In this document: piece by piece, positions 45,680 to 58,599 of the stretch
Layout: each line of letters begins with the position of its first letter
Position numbering within the stretch: the stretch's first letter is position 1
NCBI GenBank assembly: GCA_007922225.1
Contig: ML679960.1
Location: forward strand, 7,728,844-7,792,843
Reading direction: 5' to 3'
Origin: Emydura subglobosa
Lineage: Eukaryota; Chordata; Testudines; Chelidae
DNA length: 64,000 nt
Made by a program: the position numbers and the translations under genes
The notes under the pieces: generated by a model
Told to the model about the DNA's origin: nothing
The model's input: only the letters and a program-made list of their open reading frames with translations
Database searches by the model: none

Positions 45680-48600
45680 AGTGCCATTCAGGTATAAATT
45701 TGGTGCAGACAATTACTGATCAATGGTACAGACTGCTTAAATATAAGCAGATTGGTCTCTGTCTCTCGACCCAGCACCCTTTTATTTTTAAAAAAGAATA
45801 TATTATACCAACAGTCATCGATGCCATTTCCCCCTCCACTCTCCCCAGTCATATCCTGATTCCTTTGAGATGGGTAATGTTCTTAGGTTCTTCCTTCAAG
45901 ACATGTTTATAGATATGCTGGAATGTTTTTACCTCTGTTCTTCAGTTATCAAAATGCCTTCCACACACAATCATACTTATTTCGGTAAGTATGAAAAAGA
46001 TATAAACAACTATATTACCACTCTGACTCATTTGTTCTGTCTGCGCCAACATCTCAGCCTGACACTTTGCTCACATAGTCAGATTAGATGAAACAGGTGA
46101 CTTTCCAAACATGCTAATTACATAAATAAGGACAATAATTCATAACTAAGGATGACTTTATGTCCTCTAAACTGTGACACAAAGGAACATGTTATGGAGG
46201 TCCTTAAAGATGTGCTGCAGTACACCCCAGTACTGGAAGAAGTATTTAATGTTTCACACTTTCTATGAATTTCCTGCATTTTGTTTTTGATCAAAAGCAA
46301 CTTTTTGAAAAAGTATGTGAACAGGTGCCTTGCCATACCTGCTTTACATCAAAGTCCACAAACTGTGCAGAGTCAAAACTTACTCATAGGGACTTGACAC
46401 AAATAATTAATGATAACAAAATGTTTCTCTCAAGCTTTTTCCCCAGATTTGGCTGCTCCAGTCTCAAGACTGCTCAGCATATATCATACATCCTCTCTCT
46501 AAAAAGCCACTCCCATCTCCCTTATGTCTGGATGGGGCAATGAGCCAGCTGTTTCAGGTTTCAGAATGAATGATTTTTTTTCTGTGGGATAACCACCTAC
46601 TAAGCATGGTGGGATTTTTCAGGCAAACATTGCCAGCATGTTAAATGTTTTATTTAGTAATGGATTTTTATTTAATTGTGCTTTTGAAAGAAAGGAAAGG
46701 AAAGGAAAGGAAAGGAAAGGAAAGATTCTCATATAAAATATATTCAAAGTGGATTAGTTTCCATCAAAATGTTCTGAACATCAGATACAATAAGTTTCGA
46801 TGTTCTTTTCCCTATCCCTGAAATGCATCTGCCTCACCCCTATGTTCAGTCCATGGAGAATATGGAGGGCACAACTTCCTTTGTTCTGTCATTTCATCTT
46901 CTGGTTGTCTGCTTTAATAATGTCTCCTGTGCTCCATAATCAGGGTCTGGCAGGATGTGGAACTGTTGGGTTTGGTTCAAGATCCAGTACTATTAATATT
47001 TTATCTGAACTAGCATGTTCATTGCAACTCTTGATGCAAACAAGCTTTTTTCTGTTAACATTCAAAGAAGATGCAGCAAATGTACCTTTGTGATATCTAT
47101 ATCCAACTATTTAGATGCACTGAAGTTTTCCAAATGAACAATTTTTTGCCTGTGCACCTACACTACATGGAATGTAATTAGGAAGTGGTTCTGATTGCCC
47201 CTAACCTATTCAATAAGGCACGTATGTGAGAGGTTTGGCTACACCAGGCATCTCCTCAGCTGGATTGGAAACCATGTCTGGCTATCAGGCGTACCAAGTA
47301 TTTACTTTTCTGTGATGGAAGGAAATCTACAGGGCAGTCTAGGAGGGAGATATGGCTACCGGAAGGGCTCATAGGATCAGTAGGAATGGAGCATGTGGCT
47401 AAGAATGAGCCAGCAAGAGAAGCATATAGGAAGTTGCAGGGCTTGGAGGGGCAGCTAGCAAAGAGCAAGGAAAGAATTCCTGAAGGAGGAAAAGTTGCTT
47501 TCAGGAGAACATGCCATGGATTGAAGAAGAGATCTGTATCTAGGATCTCTTGTGGGGACCATAGCAGCAATCAGATAACCTGACAGGCATCCTGGTTGAA
47601 TAGTATGATGACACAGGTGCACTGACATGAAATATCCATGTTGGTCAGAGTAGCACAGAGGACATGGGTATAAAAAGAGGGAAGGTGGTTTATTCTTGTC
47701 CATGTGAATTCTTATGATAAGCATCAGCACTTTGTATTATTGAATCCAATTCCAGGCTTTTCCCTGCATTTCCTACTTACATATTTTAGGTTGTCCCTAT
47801 TAAAGTCAATACACTGACTATTGTTTCTCACAGACTTTGGGATGTAACACGTTTCCATACATCTGTGCAGGCACACATACAAGTCTCCCATTAATCCAAG
47901 CTGGGGATCACAGGCATAAAGTAAAAGAAATTCTGTAATACATGCAAGCTAGATGGTTTTGATGGAAGATAATGAAGAATAACTATAAACTTAAGTGGAT
48001 GTACATCTCTGTAAAAAATCGTGTTCTATAATCTTTTCAATTTTTGTTTTCATTTAAATTTGATATTCGTTCTGCTGTAATAAACTATTTTAATACTTTT
48101 TCAGCTTTAAAAGCAAACTCATAAAATCCACTTTTTTGATTACTTTAATAGCATTACTGAATTCTGCCAATGACTAATGAATATAATGCTTTGTAATTTT
48201 ATATTTGATTTCACAGATGTGATTTTAATGGATGTAGTGCACAGGATCACTAAGCTGCTTGTACAGGAAAGTGTTTAAAATTAATGTCCTTGTTAAACAG
48301 AAGTTGTGAAAATAAACTCTCTAAAGTCACTCTCTATGTCTCAATCTCAAAGTCTATGCAGTACAAAAGAACCGTAAAGACTGAATACACCAAACCATAC
48401 TAAACTGTCATATGATATACATGGTAGTATAAATTGCAGTAAATGCACATCTGTCTGTGTTTATAACTGTTTTAAGGTGATTTTTAAAAACAAATGTCTA
48501 TTTCTGAAAAGAGAATTTTAAGCAACCAGTTAGAAGCATCTTTTAATTACACATGGGCTATGTGCTAATTACCTAAAATTCATAGGGTTAGCCCACTCAT

Positions 48601-48850
48601 CATGTTCTTGAGAAACTGTGAATCAGGTGTTCAGAAAGCTATGAAGAAAACCATTTATAAAAATCAGCCTATTTCTTTCTTTTTTAAAAAAAATAGATAT
48701 GCACACTGTAATTTGCATAACAACAATTTTCTCTCAACTCATCATTCACTATATTTTCATTTCTCATCAACCAGGAGAAAAAACAAAACACAACAAAAAA
48801 ACAATTTAGCTGAAATGATTAACATGTTCAAAAATGAGCAAGACAATTTT
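45680..48850. other. Unassigned intronic sequence with (GGAAA)n
   Basis: No gene or assignable transposon. A pentanucleotide (GGAAA)n array of about seven to eight units lies at 46686-46724. Just before the exon (48680-48830) the DNA is A/T-rich. Confidence 0.5.
46686..46724. repeat. (GGAAA)n microsatellite
   Basis: Pure run of the five-base unit, preceded by gaaag. Confidence 0.95.
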
Positions 48851-48852
48851 AC

Positions 48853-48999
48853 CTGTAGAAGCTTCCACCTGGTATTCAAGTCTTCCAGACAGTTGAGATT
48901 ATATGGAGAAAGCTGTATATCCGAGGAGGTGAACTGCTGAGCAAGGTCATTGACGTGATTCACATTTTCTTTAATGGGTGCGATTTCTGCTCGATAAAC
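48853..48999 (-). CDS. DMD: Dystrophin-type exon (exon 60 equivalent), spectrin-like repeat
   Basis: The minus strand reads open for exactly 147 bp (49 codons), from VYRAEIAP to NTRWKLLQ. It is bounded by an acceptor AG (49000-49001, after TTTCAATCACACAG) and a donor GT (48851-48852, CTACAG/GTAAAA). The peptide has the segments KENVNHVNDLA, IQLSPYNL and LEDLNTRWKLLQ, which are characteristic of dystrophin just before hinge 4 and the WW domain. Human DMD exon 60 is also 147 bp and ends at the same RWKLLQ. Dystrophin links cortical actin to the dystroglycan complex under the muscle membrane; this exon is part of the last triple-helical spectrin-like repeat of the rod. Utrophin is the main alternative but is a poorer fit in the SPYNL block. 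The segment QQFTSSD differs from the mammalian sequence I remember. The open frame runs past both splice sites by chance, so a simple ORF call overextends it. Confidence 0.88.
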
Positions 49000-49096
49000 C
49001 TGTGTGATTGAAACATAAACAATATGTTTAGATAAGCAATAATATCCAAAGTTATGGCCTCTATTGCTTAATAACTGACCATGAAAAGGGTTCTGA

Positions 49097-49442
49097 ATAG
49101 AGCTGGGTGACTTTTTTGGATAATTTTTTTTAACTGAAAAATGCAGATTCAGGTCAACAGAAACATTTTGCAAGTTCTTGTTGAATTCACTGAATTGTTT
49201 CAGATTGGGGAAAAACAAAAATGTTGTGTTTTGATATTTTTTAAATGAAACATTTTGATCATTTTTATTTGAAATGATTATTTTGAATTTTACCTTAACT
49301 GTGTTTTCTAAAAGGTGAAACATCCTTAAAAATGAAACTGAGTGTTTCATTCAGTCCCAAATTACTTCTATCTTTTTTTTTTTTAAAGCACATTTTCAGT
49401 TTAGCTAGAGAACTGAAAAATCAGTTATTCACACAGCTCTAT
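49097..49442. mobile_element. Foldback element with TA-flanked ends, close to the exon
   Basis: Left end atagagctgggtgact; the reverse complement of the right end is atagagctgtgtgaat. TA lies at both outer ends, as for Tc1/mariner-type insertion. The interior is T-rich then A-rich with gaaacattttg-like words, so it could fold on itself. It lies 98 bp upstream of the exon acceptor. Confidence 0.6.
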
Positions 49443-50545
49443 TTCGGCATCACAGACTGACAGGAAGGGGCATATTGATCATAAATATCCACATTCTTTC
49501 TGTATTTTATTGTACCTTTGGGCACAATCTTGCATTTGATTGGTTGCATGTACAGTGGGATCATCAAGGAAAATTTTGGCCAACTTAACCATGTTTTCTT
49601 GTAGGGCTCTCAATAGAACATCCACTACAGGAGCTGTTTCCTGACTCTTTAAATATGCGTTGCATTTGTTCTCTATCATGCTTGGTCAGTACATTTCAGT
49701 CATAGTCCTCTGGAGATGATAGTGCTGCCAGTGATACTGACACAGAGCAACAGCTCTGTTCCCTAGACATACGGGGTAAAATCTTGGCCACACTGAAGTC
49801 AATGGCAAAACTCCTACTGACTTCAACATCCAATGTACCTGGAGCATGTGTGTGAATGTAAGGGGATGAGGATATATATGCAGGGCCAGTCACAATGTGG
49901 GCCTTACTTTTTGTAGTGAGTTGTACATTTTCCATATTTCATTTAAAAAAAATAAATCTTAGAAGGTCATCTCAAAGAACTATGCACAACAATATTAACA
50001 TTTTAATAATTTCAATATCAACATCATCATTTTAATAATTTCAATAATATTTAAATGCTTTTAAAAATAATTTATATCAAAGCCAAACCTCCCCCAAACA
50101 AAAAACAAAAAAACCCCAAAACAAAACAAAAAAACTCCCAAGCCCCACAAAGAAACCAAAAACCTTCTAAGTGATCTTATTTCAAACGATGCAATAACAA
50201 TTTGAGAATGATCCTATGACACATCTCAGCCATGTTGACCTCAGATACAAAGTCTTATGACAATAAGACGTATTTCTATGCAGATCTTTGAGCTATTACA
50301 GTGTTTCATCTCTGTATTTACTAAGAAGACATTTATGGATCTTTAACATGATACATTGTGACAAAATGTACCGATGAACCATTTCTAAGGGACAAATTCT
50401 GTCATTTTCAGGAGCAGTTTGGGTAATGGGATGTCTGTGCATAAGGGCAGGATAATTTACATGGTAAATTAGCCTTGCTTTCTGTCTCCAAGTAGGAGAT
50501 CTCTCTCTGTTCATTTTGCTACATAAACCATACATGACCTGTAAC
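49443..50545. other. Unassigned intronic sequence with A/C-rich tract
   Basis: Around 49795-49835 is the motif actgaagtcaatggcaaaac and tactgacttcaac. At 50090-50165 there is an A/C-rich low-complexity tract (cccaaacaaaaaacaaaa style). Two copies of cattttaataatttcaata lie about 30 bp apart near 50000-50050. Confidence 0.55.
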
Positions 50546-50548
50546 TTA

Positions 50549-50856
50549 GAGTATGTCTATATTGACAGCAGCACTGTTGGCCCTGCCGGATTGATTTTGT
50601 GGGATCGACTGAGCAGCAGTGGAGACCCGCTCAATTGATCTGGAAGTCAATGCCATTAATCCACCTCTGCAAAAAGAGTAATGCTGTGTTGACGGGAGGG
50701 CATAGCCCGTCAGCACAGAGTAGTGGGGACTAGATAGAAGTTAGGAAGTGGGTAGAAATTAGGAAGTCGACAGGACATACGCAAGCTTCTCTACATATCT
50801 CTATGTAGCTTGTGTATCTCCTGTCGCTGAATTTCGCCAGCTGTCTAGACCAAGCC
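50549..50856. mobile_element. Foldback family A copy
   Basis: Left end gagtatgtctatatt; the reverse complement of the right end is ggcttggtctagacag. The interior gatcgactgagcagcagtgg matches the copy at 3214-3399. Confidence 0.6.
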
Positions 50857-53389
50857 TTTTGGATTTATTAAAATACTGAAATGACCTTCTAGAAATTTCT
50901 TTACCTGCGTTAGCTGTGAACATTATTCCATGAATAATCAATATCTGACTGAAACTTGAGAGTGCTTGCAGCTTAACATTATTCAAAACATTCTTAGATA
51001 CTTGAAAGGTTAAATGCCACTAGTTGAAAATAGGACAAATCTCCTAAATATTGTCCATGACTCTCAATCAAAAGTTAGCATAATTAATTGAGTCAGAATG
51101 TAAGTAAAACCTCACAACATGAGTAGTCCCAGTGACTTCAGCAGGGTTTCTATGCTTATGAGTTAGCAGGACTGCATTTAGCAAGAATTTAAGTGGTTAG
51201 GTAATGCCTGCCTGCCTCCCCCACCAGCATACAGTGAAATGCTTCTTAATGGCCCACTGAAACAAGCATGCAAAACAAAGATTTCAAATAGCATTTATTC
51301 TGAAAGGTAAGTAGGGAGACTAATTTAAGTGCCTTGAAAGCAAAAATCACAAGTTAAATTAGACACAAGGAATGTTATTTATGTAACCCATTTACAAGTT
51401 TGACACCAGTGAAATTCAGAATTTGGCACTTGGAGTAAGACATGCAAAGGCTTATATATTTGCTTAACTTAAGCATGTGAGAAAAAACTGAGCTCAATAA
51501 GGTTTTAAGTAAAATAGTCAAGTTTTTGTAGAATCAATCTTACTGAACATAGACAGAGTGAATACTGGCATACCAATTATTGGATGTGCAGTAAATTATA
51601 AATAACTATCTTACCTGTTTCATTTTGTTACTGATAAAAATAACACGCCTATTTTTTACATATTTGTTTTCCAACTCCACATAATATTTTATATAAGAAA
51701 TATTCTTAAAACAAATGCCCTCCCACCAACATCCAGAAAATAAATTCAATGCTAGCTACTTGACAATCTTAGGAAACACTCTTATCAATTTAAAATGGGG
51801 ATGGGAGGAAAAAAGGTTGATAAAAAAAGAAATTCAATTTCAAGCTGAATATTACAATCAACTAGGAAAATTTGAAATACAACTCTGAAAAATACTTTTA
51901 GGGTATCCTTTCAAAACTTCAGAGGTTCAAGATAATATAATCTGGGCTAATGCCATGCTATGTTCATGCACTCAAGAGGATGATGCTGAATTAGTTGCTT
52001 TGTCTGTGTGAATATTCCTAAAGGAAGATAGTTATAGATTTCATTTTCTACTTTTATTTGCATGGTTTTTCATTATTCGCTGGACTGAACTTTTTACTTT
52101 TTTCCCTCCATTTTACTACTCTACAGGTAAAATTCAGGCCATTTCATTGACCAAACAGAAAAGAGAACTAGAGTGAATGGAAGCATGGGCACATAATTGA
52201 AATGAGCACATCTATTTCAAGTTTGTTAATACCAATTTGAAATGCAACTTGGAAAAAAAAAATTCTCTATTCCTGCCAACACATTCCAGACATCCCTTGG
52301 TAAGCGACTAAAAGCCATTTTAGTCTAAAATCCTTGAAGCCATGTTTGGGCCTTCCAAATTACATTGCTTATACTGAAAAACTCCAGCTTTTATCCAAAC
52401 CGCTATTTATCCAACTTAAATCTGTGTCCCCTATTCCATTCAGTTAAATGGGGTTCTACTCTGGGTTACTGTGAATAAGTTACAACTTCAGTTAGGACAG
52501 GAAAAAAGAATTACCATTATAAGTGTTCAGGACTGAATTAAATGGGAAATCTGGATCATTGACTCACAATTTAAGAACTTTATTCTTCTCTGCATCAAAA
52601 TCCTGCCACATCCATTGTAGCCAATTCAGCATCCCTCAGGATCGAAAACATACCTAACTAATCTATCATCATAAAACAGTCCAATACCCATTTTAATGGA
52701 TGCCTTATGTATGCAGAAATGTATATAGACAAAACATAAAAATTCTCATATGTCATGTTTTTGTAAAAAGTAAGACACAGTAAATTAAGTCTGATTTACT
52801 TAAAAAGTAAGTAGATAATAGTCCACAATGTTTGCACACAGGGTACAAACTAGAGATATACCTTTGGCTCTGTAGTCTTTTATAATCTATATTTTAGTTA
52901 ATCTTATGTATATGTTTGTGCAGCATTAATGGAAATAGTAATTGAAAAATATCAGCACCATAAATTGCCTCTAGATTCCCTGTGGCATAAAAGATCCTAC
53001 ACTATTAAAGACAATGGGATTTTTGCCATTATATTTAATGGCAGAAGGATCAGGCCTTAACTGAAGACAGTAATTAGGCAATCCACTTAAGTATGTTTTA
53101 ATTTTAAGCATGTGCTTAAATCCCAACTTGACTTGAGAACATGTTTCAGTGCTTTGCTACCCTGGGGCATTATTGGATGTCAGATATTTAGATATTGCTC
53201 TTTAATTCTGTATGTGCAAAAATGCACTTGTAATTATTTGCCTCTAAAATTTTGGCTCAGAAATACTGGGCCCAATTGAAAATGATATAAAATGCTCACA
53301 TTGGGTTTGTCTAGATTAAGAAGAGGTTGAGGAAATGTTGTGATTAATTAGCATGGTTTTGTGACTACCTATGATCGCTTATCTTATAG
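50857..53389. other. Unassigned intronic sequence
   Basis: No gene seen. A motif gagtagtcccagtgacttca occurs at about 51121-51140. Otherwise AT-rich and unrecognised. Confidence 0.5.
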
Positions 53390-54055
53390 AATCATAGAAG
53401 ATTAGGGTTGGAAAGGACCTCAGTAGATCATCTAGTCCAACCCCCTTGTCAAAGCAGAACCAACCTCAACTAAATCATCCCTGCCAGGGCTTTGTCAAGT
53501 AACACCTTAAAAACCTCAAAGGATGGAGATTCCACCACTTCCTTAGGTAACCCATTCCAGGGCTTCACCACAATCCTAGTGAATGAGTTTTTCCTAACAT
53601 CAAACCTAGACCTCACTCACTGCAACATGAGACCATTGCTCCTTGTTCTGTCATCTGCCACCACTGAGAACAGCCTAGTTCCATACTCCCTGAAATCCCC
53701 TTCAGGTAGTTAAAGCTACTATCAAATCCCCCTTCACTGTGCTTTTCTGCAGACTTAACAAGCCCTATTTCCCTCCGCCTCTCCTCATATGTCATGTGCT
53801 CCAGCCCCTTAATCATTTTTGTTGTCCCTCTGCTGGACACTCTCCAATTTGTCCACATCCTTCCTGTAGAGGGGGGCCCAAAACTGGACACCATTCCCTC
53901 CATTCTAAGACTCTGCATTTGTCCTTCTTGAACCTTGTTGATTTCTTTTTGCCCAGTTCTTCAATTTGTCTAGGTCACTCTGTACCCTATCCTTACCCTC
54001 CAGTGTATCTACCACTCCCCCCCAGCTTAGTGTCATCTGCAAACTTGCTGTTTAT
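53390..54055 (-). mobile_element. CR1 LINE 3' region, minus strand
   Basis: The plus strand starts atagaatcatagaagattag and gggttggaaaggacctcagt, the complement of a CR1 tail, and continues with cattccagggcttcacca, ctgctggacactctccaatt and aactggacaccattccctcc. This is the long 3' UTR of a reptilian CR1, about 665 bp, truncated at its 5' side. The frames here are not genes. Sense to the host gene. Confidence 0.85.
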
Positions 54056-54676
54056 CTAGACAAACCAGTTGATAAGATGAAATAAGCATAAGAAAGTGGG
54101 TTTTTTAAAAAATTGTTGAAATACCTGAAGTATGGATGTGTAGCCGGAAAAGCAACCAAGGCATAAAGAGAATGTAAAATGGCGTAAGATAAACCATATC
54201 TACCCCCTTCTTCCCTGCACACAGTTTATTTTACATTTCACCCTCTTATTAGTGCTTTTCCTGCTACAACCCTCATTTTTCTTCATGTGAATTACACTGA
54301 TTTATGCTTACTTATGCTGATTTTCCAACATGTAAATTATACCAGCATTTATCCCATCTCTGAATATGGCTCTCTGAGTTAAATTATTAATGTAGTATTT
54401 TTGTTAAAATTTCTATTAACTTTATACACACACAGCAACTTAAAACAAAAAAAAAAATACCCTCTTATTCAATGCTCTACTGATATATAATTAATTCAAA
54501 TAATTTTGAAAGTAAAAAGTAAAGAGAGAAAAAGAAAATTTTGTCCATATTAACAGCTGACCTCCCTATGACATTGTATGATTTAAAAAGTTAGCTACTA
54601 AAAGACCAAGTTAAGCAAGAGACATTATTAGCGATAACTTGTTTACCTCTCTCAAAGCACATAAACCCACAACTAA
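54056..54676. other. Unassigned AT-rich sequence
   Basis: Nothing recognised. Confidence 0.5.
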
Positions 54677-54935
54677 GGGCTTGTCTATGCTATAGACTCT
54701 ACAGTGGCACATCCAAAGCAGTGAAGCTGTGCCATTGTAGCACCATAATGTAGACACTAGTAAAAGAAGGGGTTTTTTTGCCTCTGTAGTTAATCCACCC
54801 CACTGAGAGGCAGAAGCTAAGTTGATGGAAGAATTCTTCCGTTGACCTAGTGGGGTTTATACTGGGAGTTAGGTCAACTTAACTATGTCTCTTAGGGATA
54901 GCTAGGTCAACCTAAATTTTAGGTGTAGACCAGGC
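54677..54935. mobile_element. Foldback family B copy
   Basis: Left end gggcttgtctatgct after TAA; the reverse complement of the right end is ggcctggtctacacct. Interior ctacagtggcacatc and aattcttccgttgacctag are shared in type with 61672-61940 and 42832-43106. Confidence 0.6.
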
Positions 54936-55689
54936 CAGAGAGCTTTTAGCTGTGGAGTGAGAGGAAGTTAGCTCTAATTCTGTTTTATTTAAAAGAATTA
55001 TTTCTTAAAGATTAGTTTTTTTTAAATTGGGCCTACTTTTGTAACTATCACACTTACATATATATGCTGATAAACATGTCCTCGCTCCAAATTTGGTATC
55101 CTTTACTTATAAAATATTTTTCATCAGCTATACCATACTTCAAAGAGACAGCCCAATGAAGAAGGAACTTCAGTATGATGGAAGTTGATATAATTGCAAT
55201 TAAATTTTGAATAATAAATTCCCTTCAGTTTTCTCACGTCTTCATATTTCTTTCATTTACTATTTCCCCTTTAATTAAAAAAAAAAGGAAGTGTATATAT
55301 TTTTATAGCAGAATGATTTAAAGAATTGTAAAAAGTTCCTTGTTTAAAAAAAAAGAAGAAATCTTAGGGCCCTCTGACATACATATAGGTATGTTGAGCA
55401 GTATTATACTACACAAATAGTCCCAATGAAATCAGCGAAACTACTCAAAATGTCAATTACTCTTCAATGTGAGCAAAGATGGGAAAATCAGGCCCCAAGT
55501 TATTTTCATTATGAATGGTCTCATGCAACTACAGTTTGAACTATATCTGACACTCCGGACTATATATTTGGAAGAGTGGATTTTACGCGATCTATATAGT
55601 TTTGTTAGAATTGTTTTTAAAACTCCTTGAGAATCAGCAGGCATGTCTCAATGGGGAGAGAGAGGGGATCAGAGCCCATATGGCCACAC

Positions 55690-55788
55690 TACAATATCTA
55701 GCCCTGCAGCCTGAGCTCCCACAAGCCAGAGTCAGCTGACGCTCGGTGCCATAGGATTTTGTTTTTTATCAAAGTATAGACGTACCCA
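55690..55788 (-). mobile_element. Half copy of foldback family C
   Basis: On the minus strand it starts TGGGTACGTCTATACTTTG and continues with GTCAGCTGACTCTGGCTTGT, like the left half of the element at 59779-60055. Confidence 0.5.
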
Positions 55789-58599
55789 AAGACAAAAGAC
55801 ACATAAGTGATATTGCCTTGCCAAATATTGGAACCAATTACTTGAAGTCTATGGCTCTTTGCAGGATCTAGCACAAAATGTAATTTATATGTTCAACACG
55901 AAGAGCCATAAGTTTTCCTTCTACCAAAAACAACTCAGAAGAGGAGAGAACTTAGTCAAAAGTATCCGCAGCTTAAAAGGTCAGTTTTGCAGCAACATCG
56001 CACTATCAGAGCAGGATGAATGCTGCTGTTGTGTATGTCATCCAAATGTCAAGCCAAGAATCTGCAAGTAAAACTGCCAAAACCTTGCAGATTTCTGGCC
56101 ATACAATGGACACGTCATTACCAACACACAGCTCTGGGCTTTCTGCCATGTAGAGGAAGCATACAGTAGCTGACTTCCTTGTCAAAAGACTATTATAAAC
56201 CATAAACCACCCGTAGTTACTTCTGTTTAGCCTCTCTGACAGGATGACTAGTATAGGTTAATACCATTATGAGTAATGCCTGTTCAGAATTAAGTTGAAT
56301 GAAAAAATCAGCCAGCTCTATGATACTTTTCAAAGGCAATTTAGCCTGTTTCCTTAATCACAGCTCCGTATAAATGACCATACAGTATTTAAGAAGTTAG
56401 ATATGAGAATGCAACCAATGCTTTTGATGGTCTGTCTAGGGTAGCTGATAGGAACACAGCTTCCTAAAAAGGCACAAGTAGGTGCAAGCACTGGCACTTC
56501 TAGCTACAATTAACAAGACAAGTTCACTATGCTGTATGTAATATGAGGACTCTACTGATCGCACATGTGTAGGTATGAATCTTGCCAAGTAAACAACACT
56601 TCACAGTGTGGCTTGTACAAGATTATAATTTTGTATTTGTACAGCTCCTTTAACCCAAAGGATCCCAAAGTACTTTAGAAACTCAACACCTGTTTATACA
56701 AACTGTACAAAGAAATCATCCACTGCAGCCATCTTGGGGGGTGAAATGCAAGAGCAGTGTAACATTGCATAACATTTCTACACAATACCTTAGGACGGGA
56801 AGGTGAGAAACAACTGTCAAAACAGGGAGAATTATAGAAGGCTGAGTACAACATGGGTGATTTGGAACAGAGGTGGGACACTAAAATTAGCACCACTATT
56901 CTGGGTTAGAATACCTGCAAATGGTTAGCATTATGATTTTACACTTCACCTGAAGGATGGTGTTTCTAGTAGCACAGCACCCACCACTGTTCAATACCAT
57001 TCATGGTTCTGCAGTACTAACAAAGTGCAACTTACTAAATCATAAACACTCTACTTCTTACAGCCCCCTAAAAAAAGATCTAATTATTTGTTTTTCTTTG
57101 GAAGCCTCCCATCCAAGTACAGTATTAGTCAAACCCTGCTTCAGTATTAGGTATGTTTACATATCTTCTGGGTCATCTTTATTATGTTTCTAGTACAAAG
57201 TACCCGGTACTCTCCAAACAGTAGGAAGGGATGATCACTTCCCTGAGAAGCTGACAATATAAAAACTGAAACACACACAAGCATATGGCGGTGTAGGGAA
57301 GAAGAGAGCAACACATACTGTTATGTTAAACACACACACACACAACTAAAATAGGACAAGTAAATTACATACAAATTACCCCTTAAACTTGGCATTGCCT
57401 ATCACCATAACAGATATCTGAATTAAGTCCTGAGAGTCGTGTAATTTTGTAATGAGCTCATGCTGTGGGTTGGAGTATGGACGATGAATCTCACCTTTAC
57501 AATGGTATTTATTACACATTGTTACTGTATCTGCAAGATGTTATACAGCACTTTTCAAATCTCATGTTTTCTGCACATCTTACAGATGAAATTGCTTTTG
57601 CTTTGACTATCCCTTTGCAAACTAGTGAGCAACTCACCAAGTATTTTTCAGAAAAACAAACCTGTCAATAAAAATGCCACGATTTGTTGAAAAACAAACA
57701 CAGGATTTTTAAAATTCTCTTTCCCCCATCACCACTATGTTCCATGTGCTGTGTTCTGCTTGATTTTATTTAGTGGTCCATAAAATACCGAAGAACACTG
57801 CACTCTTCTCTGGAGCACTGCCCAATATTCAGCGGGCAGTCAAATATAAAGACCTAGATCCCCTGAAGGGAGTTGGCATTTATTGACTACATAAAAAGAA
57901 TATTTTTGTCCATGTTTCATGAATGAGTTTTTTGAAATTTGAAAAGAAATTCATGAGTCAGTTGGGTGGGAGTGAAAATAACTAGTAAATGAGCTTATTT
58001 CAATAAGAATAGATTCATTATATAGTTTGCCAGCTTCAGGGAGCTTCCATCATGAAACCCTTGAGTGGAAATGCAGGAAGTAATAGTAACTAAACAATTC
58101 ATGTTTTCAATTTCTTAACCCCTCTTTCCCTCAGCCACATGTGCATCAACTTGATAACAAATCAAATACAGCATTCATGAATCTAACTCAAACTATACAG
58201 ACAAGTTCCATTGTAACTTTTGATTCACTAGTGTTAATGGAATTGTGTAGCTAAATCCCCATGTTATTTTGAAAATAAAACCTGAAGAGAAGTTATGGCA
58301 TCTTCTCCAAAGAATGCTTGTTCCTCATATAGAGCAATATTAAAATAAAATGTTACCCTTGATACCTATCGAAAGGATAATTTTTTCTGCTATCGTGCAT
58401 GGTCAATGCTATGTTAAAAATTGTTTGCCTCTTATTTTAGGCACCAATTCAGGAAAGCATTCTTATTCAGGACAACATCCATAATGTGCTTCAGAGCTGC
58501 CTTGAATAGGGAGGTTTAAGTGCTTCCTCAAAGTAGGGCCCAAAATATCCAATTTTGCAGTTGGCATGGAACTATCAAGTCTAATGCTCTGTATAGTTG
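55789..58599. other. Unassigned intronic sequence with small repeats
   Basis: No gene seen. At about 56630-56700, cagctcctttaacccaaagg and atcccaaagtactttagaaa resemble an ancient SINE end. (CA)n lies at 57331-57345. Confidence 0.45.

Larger units (their letters stand above)
1..48852 (-). other. DMD: Intron 60 of the dystrophin-type gene (partial)
   Basis: Everything on the low-coordinate side of the exon should be its downstream intron, since the gene runs on the minus strand. No further dystrophin exon was recognised here; the next one would encode the RVRQLHEAHRDFG region. Human intron 60 is very long, so a 48-kb stretch without an exon is expected. The interval is filled with transposon copies and unassigned AT-rich sequence. 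Confidence 0.75.

Noticed and set aside
48757..49350. A 197-codon minus-strand frame across the exon
   Set aside because: Only 48853-48999 resembles a protein. The flanks have clear splice sites and low-complexity translation, so it is an exon with open intron edges.
49479..49679. A 66-codon minus-strand frame just upstream of the exon
   Set aside because: No similarity to dystrophin or any family I know and no convincing splice sites; treated as chance.
53492..54059. Open frames on both strands, 73 to 106 codons
   Set aside because: They lie in CR1 3' untranslated sequence.
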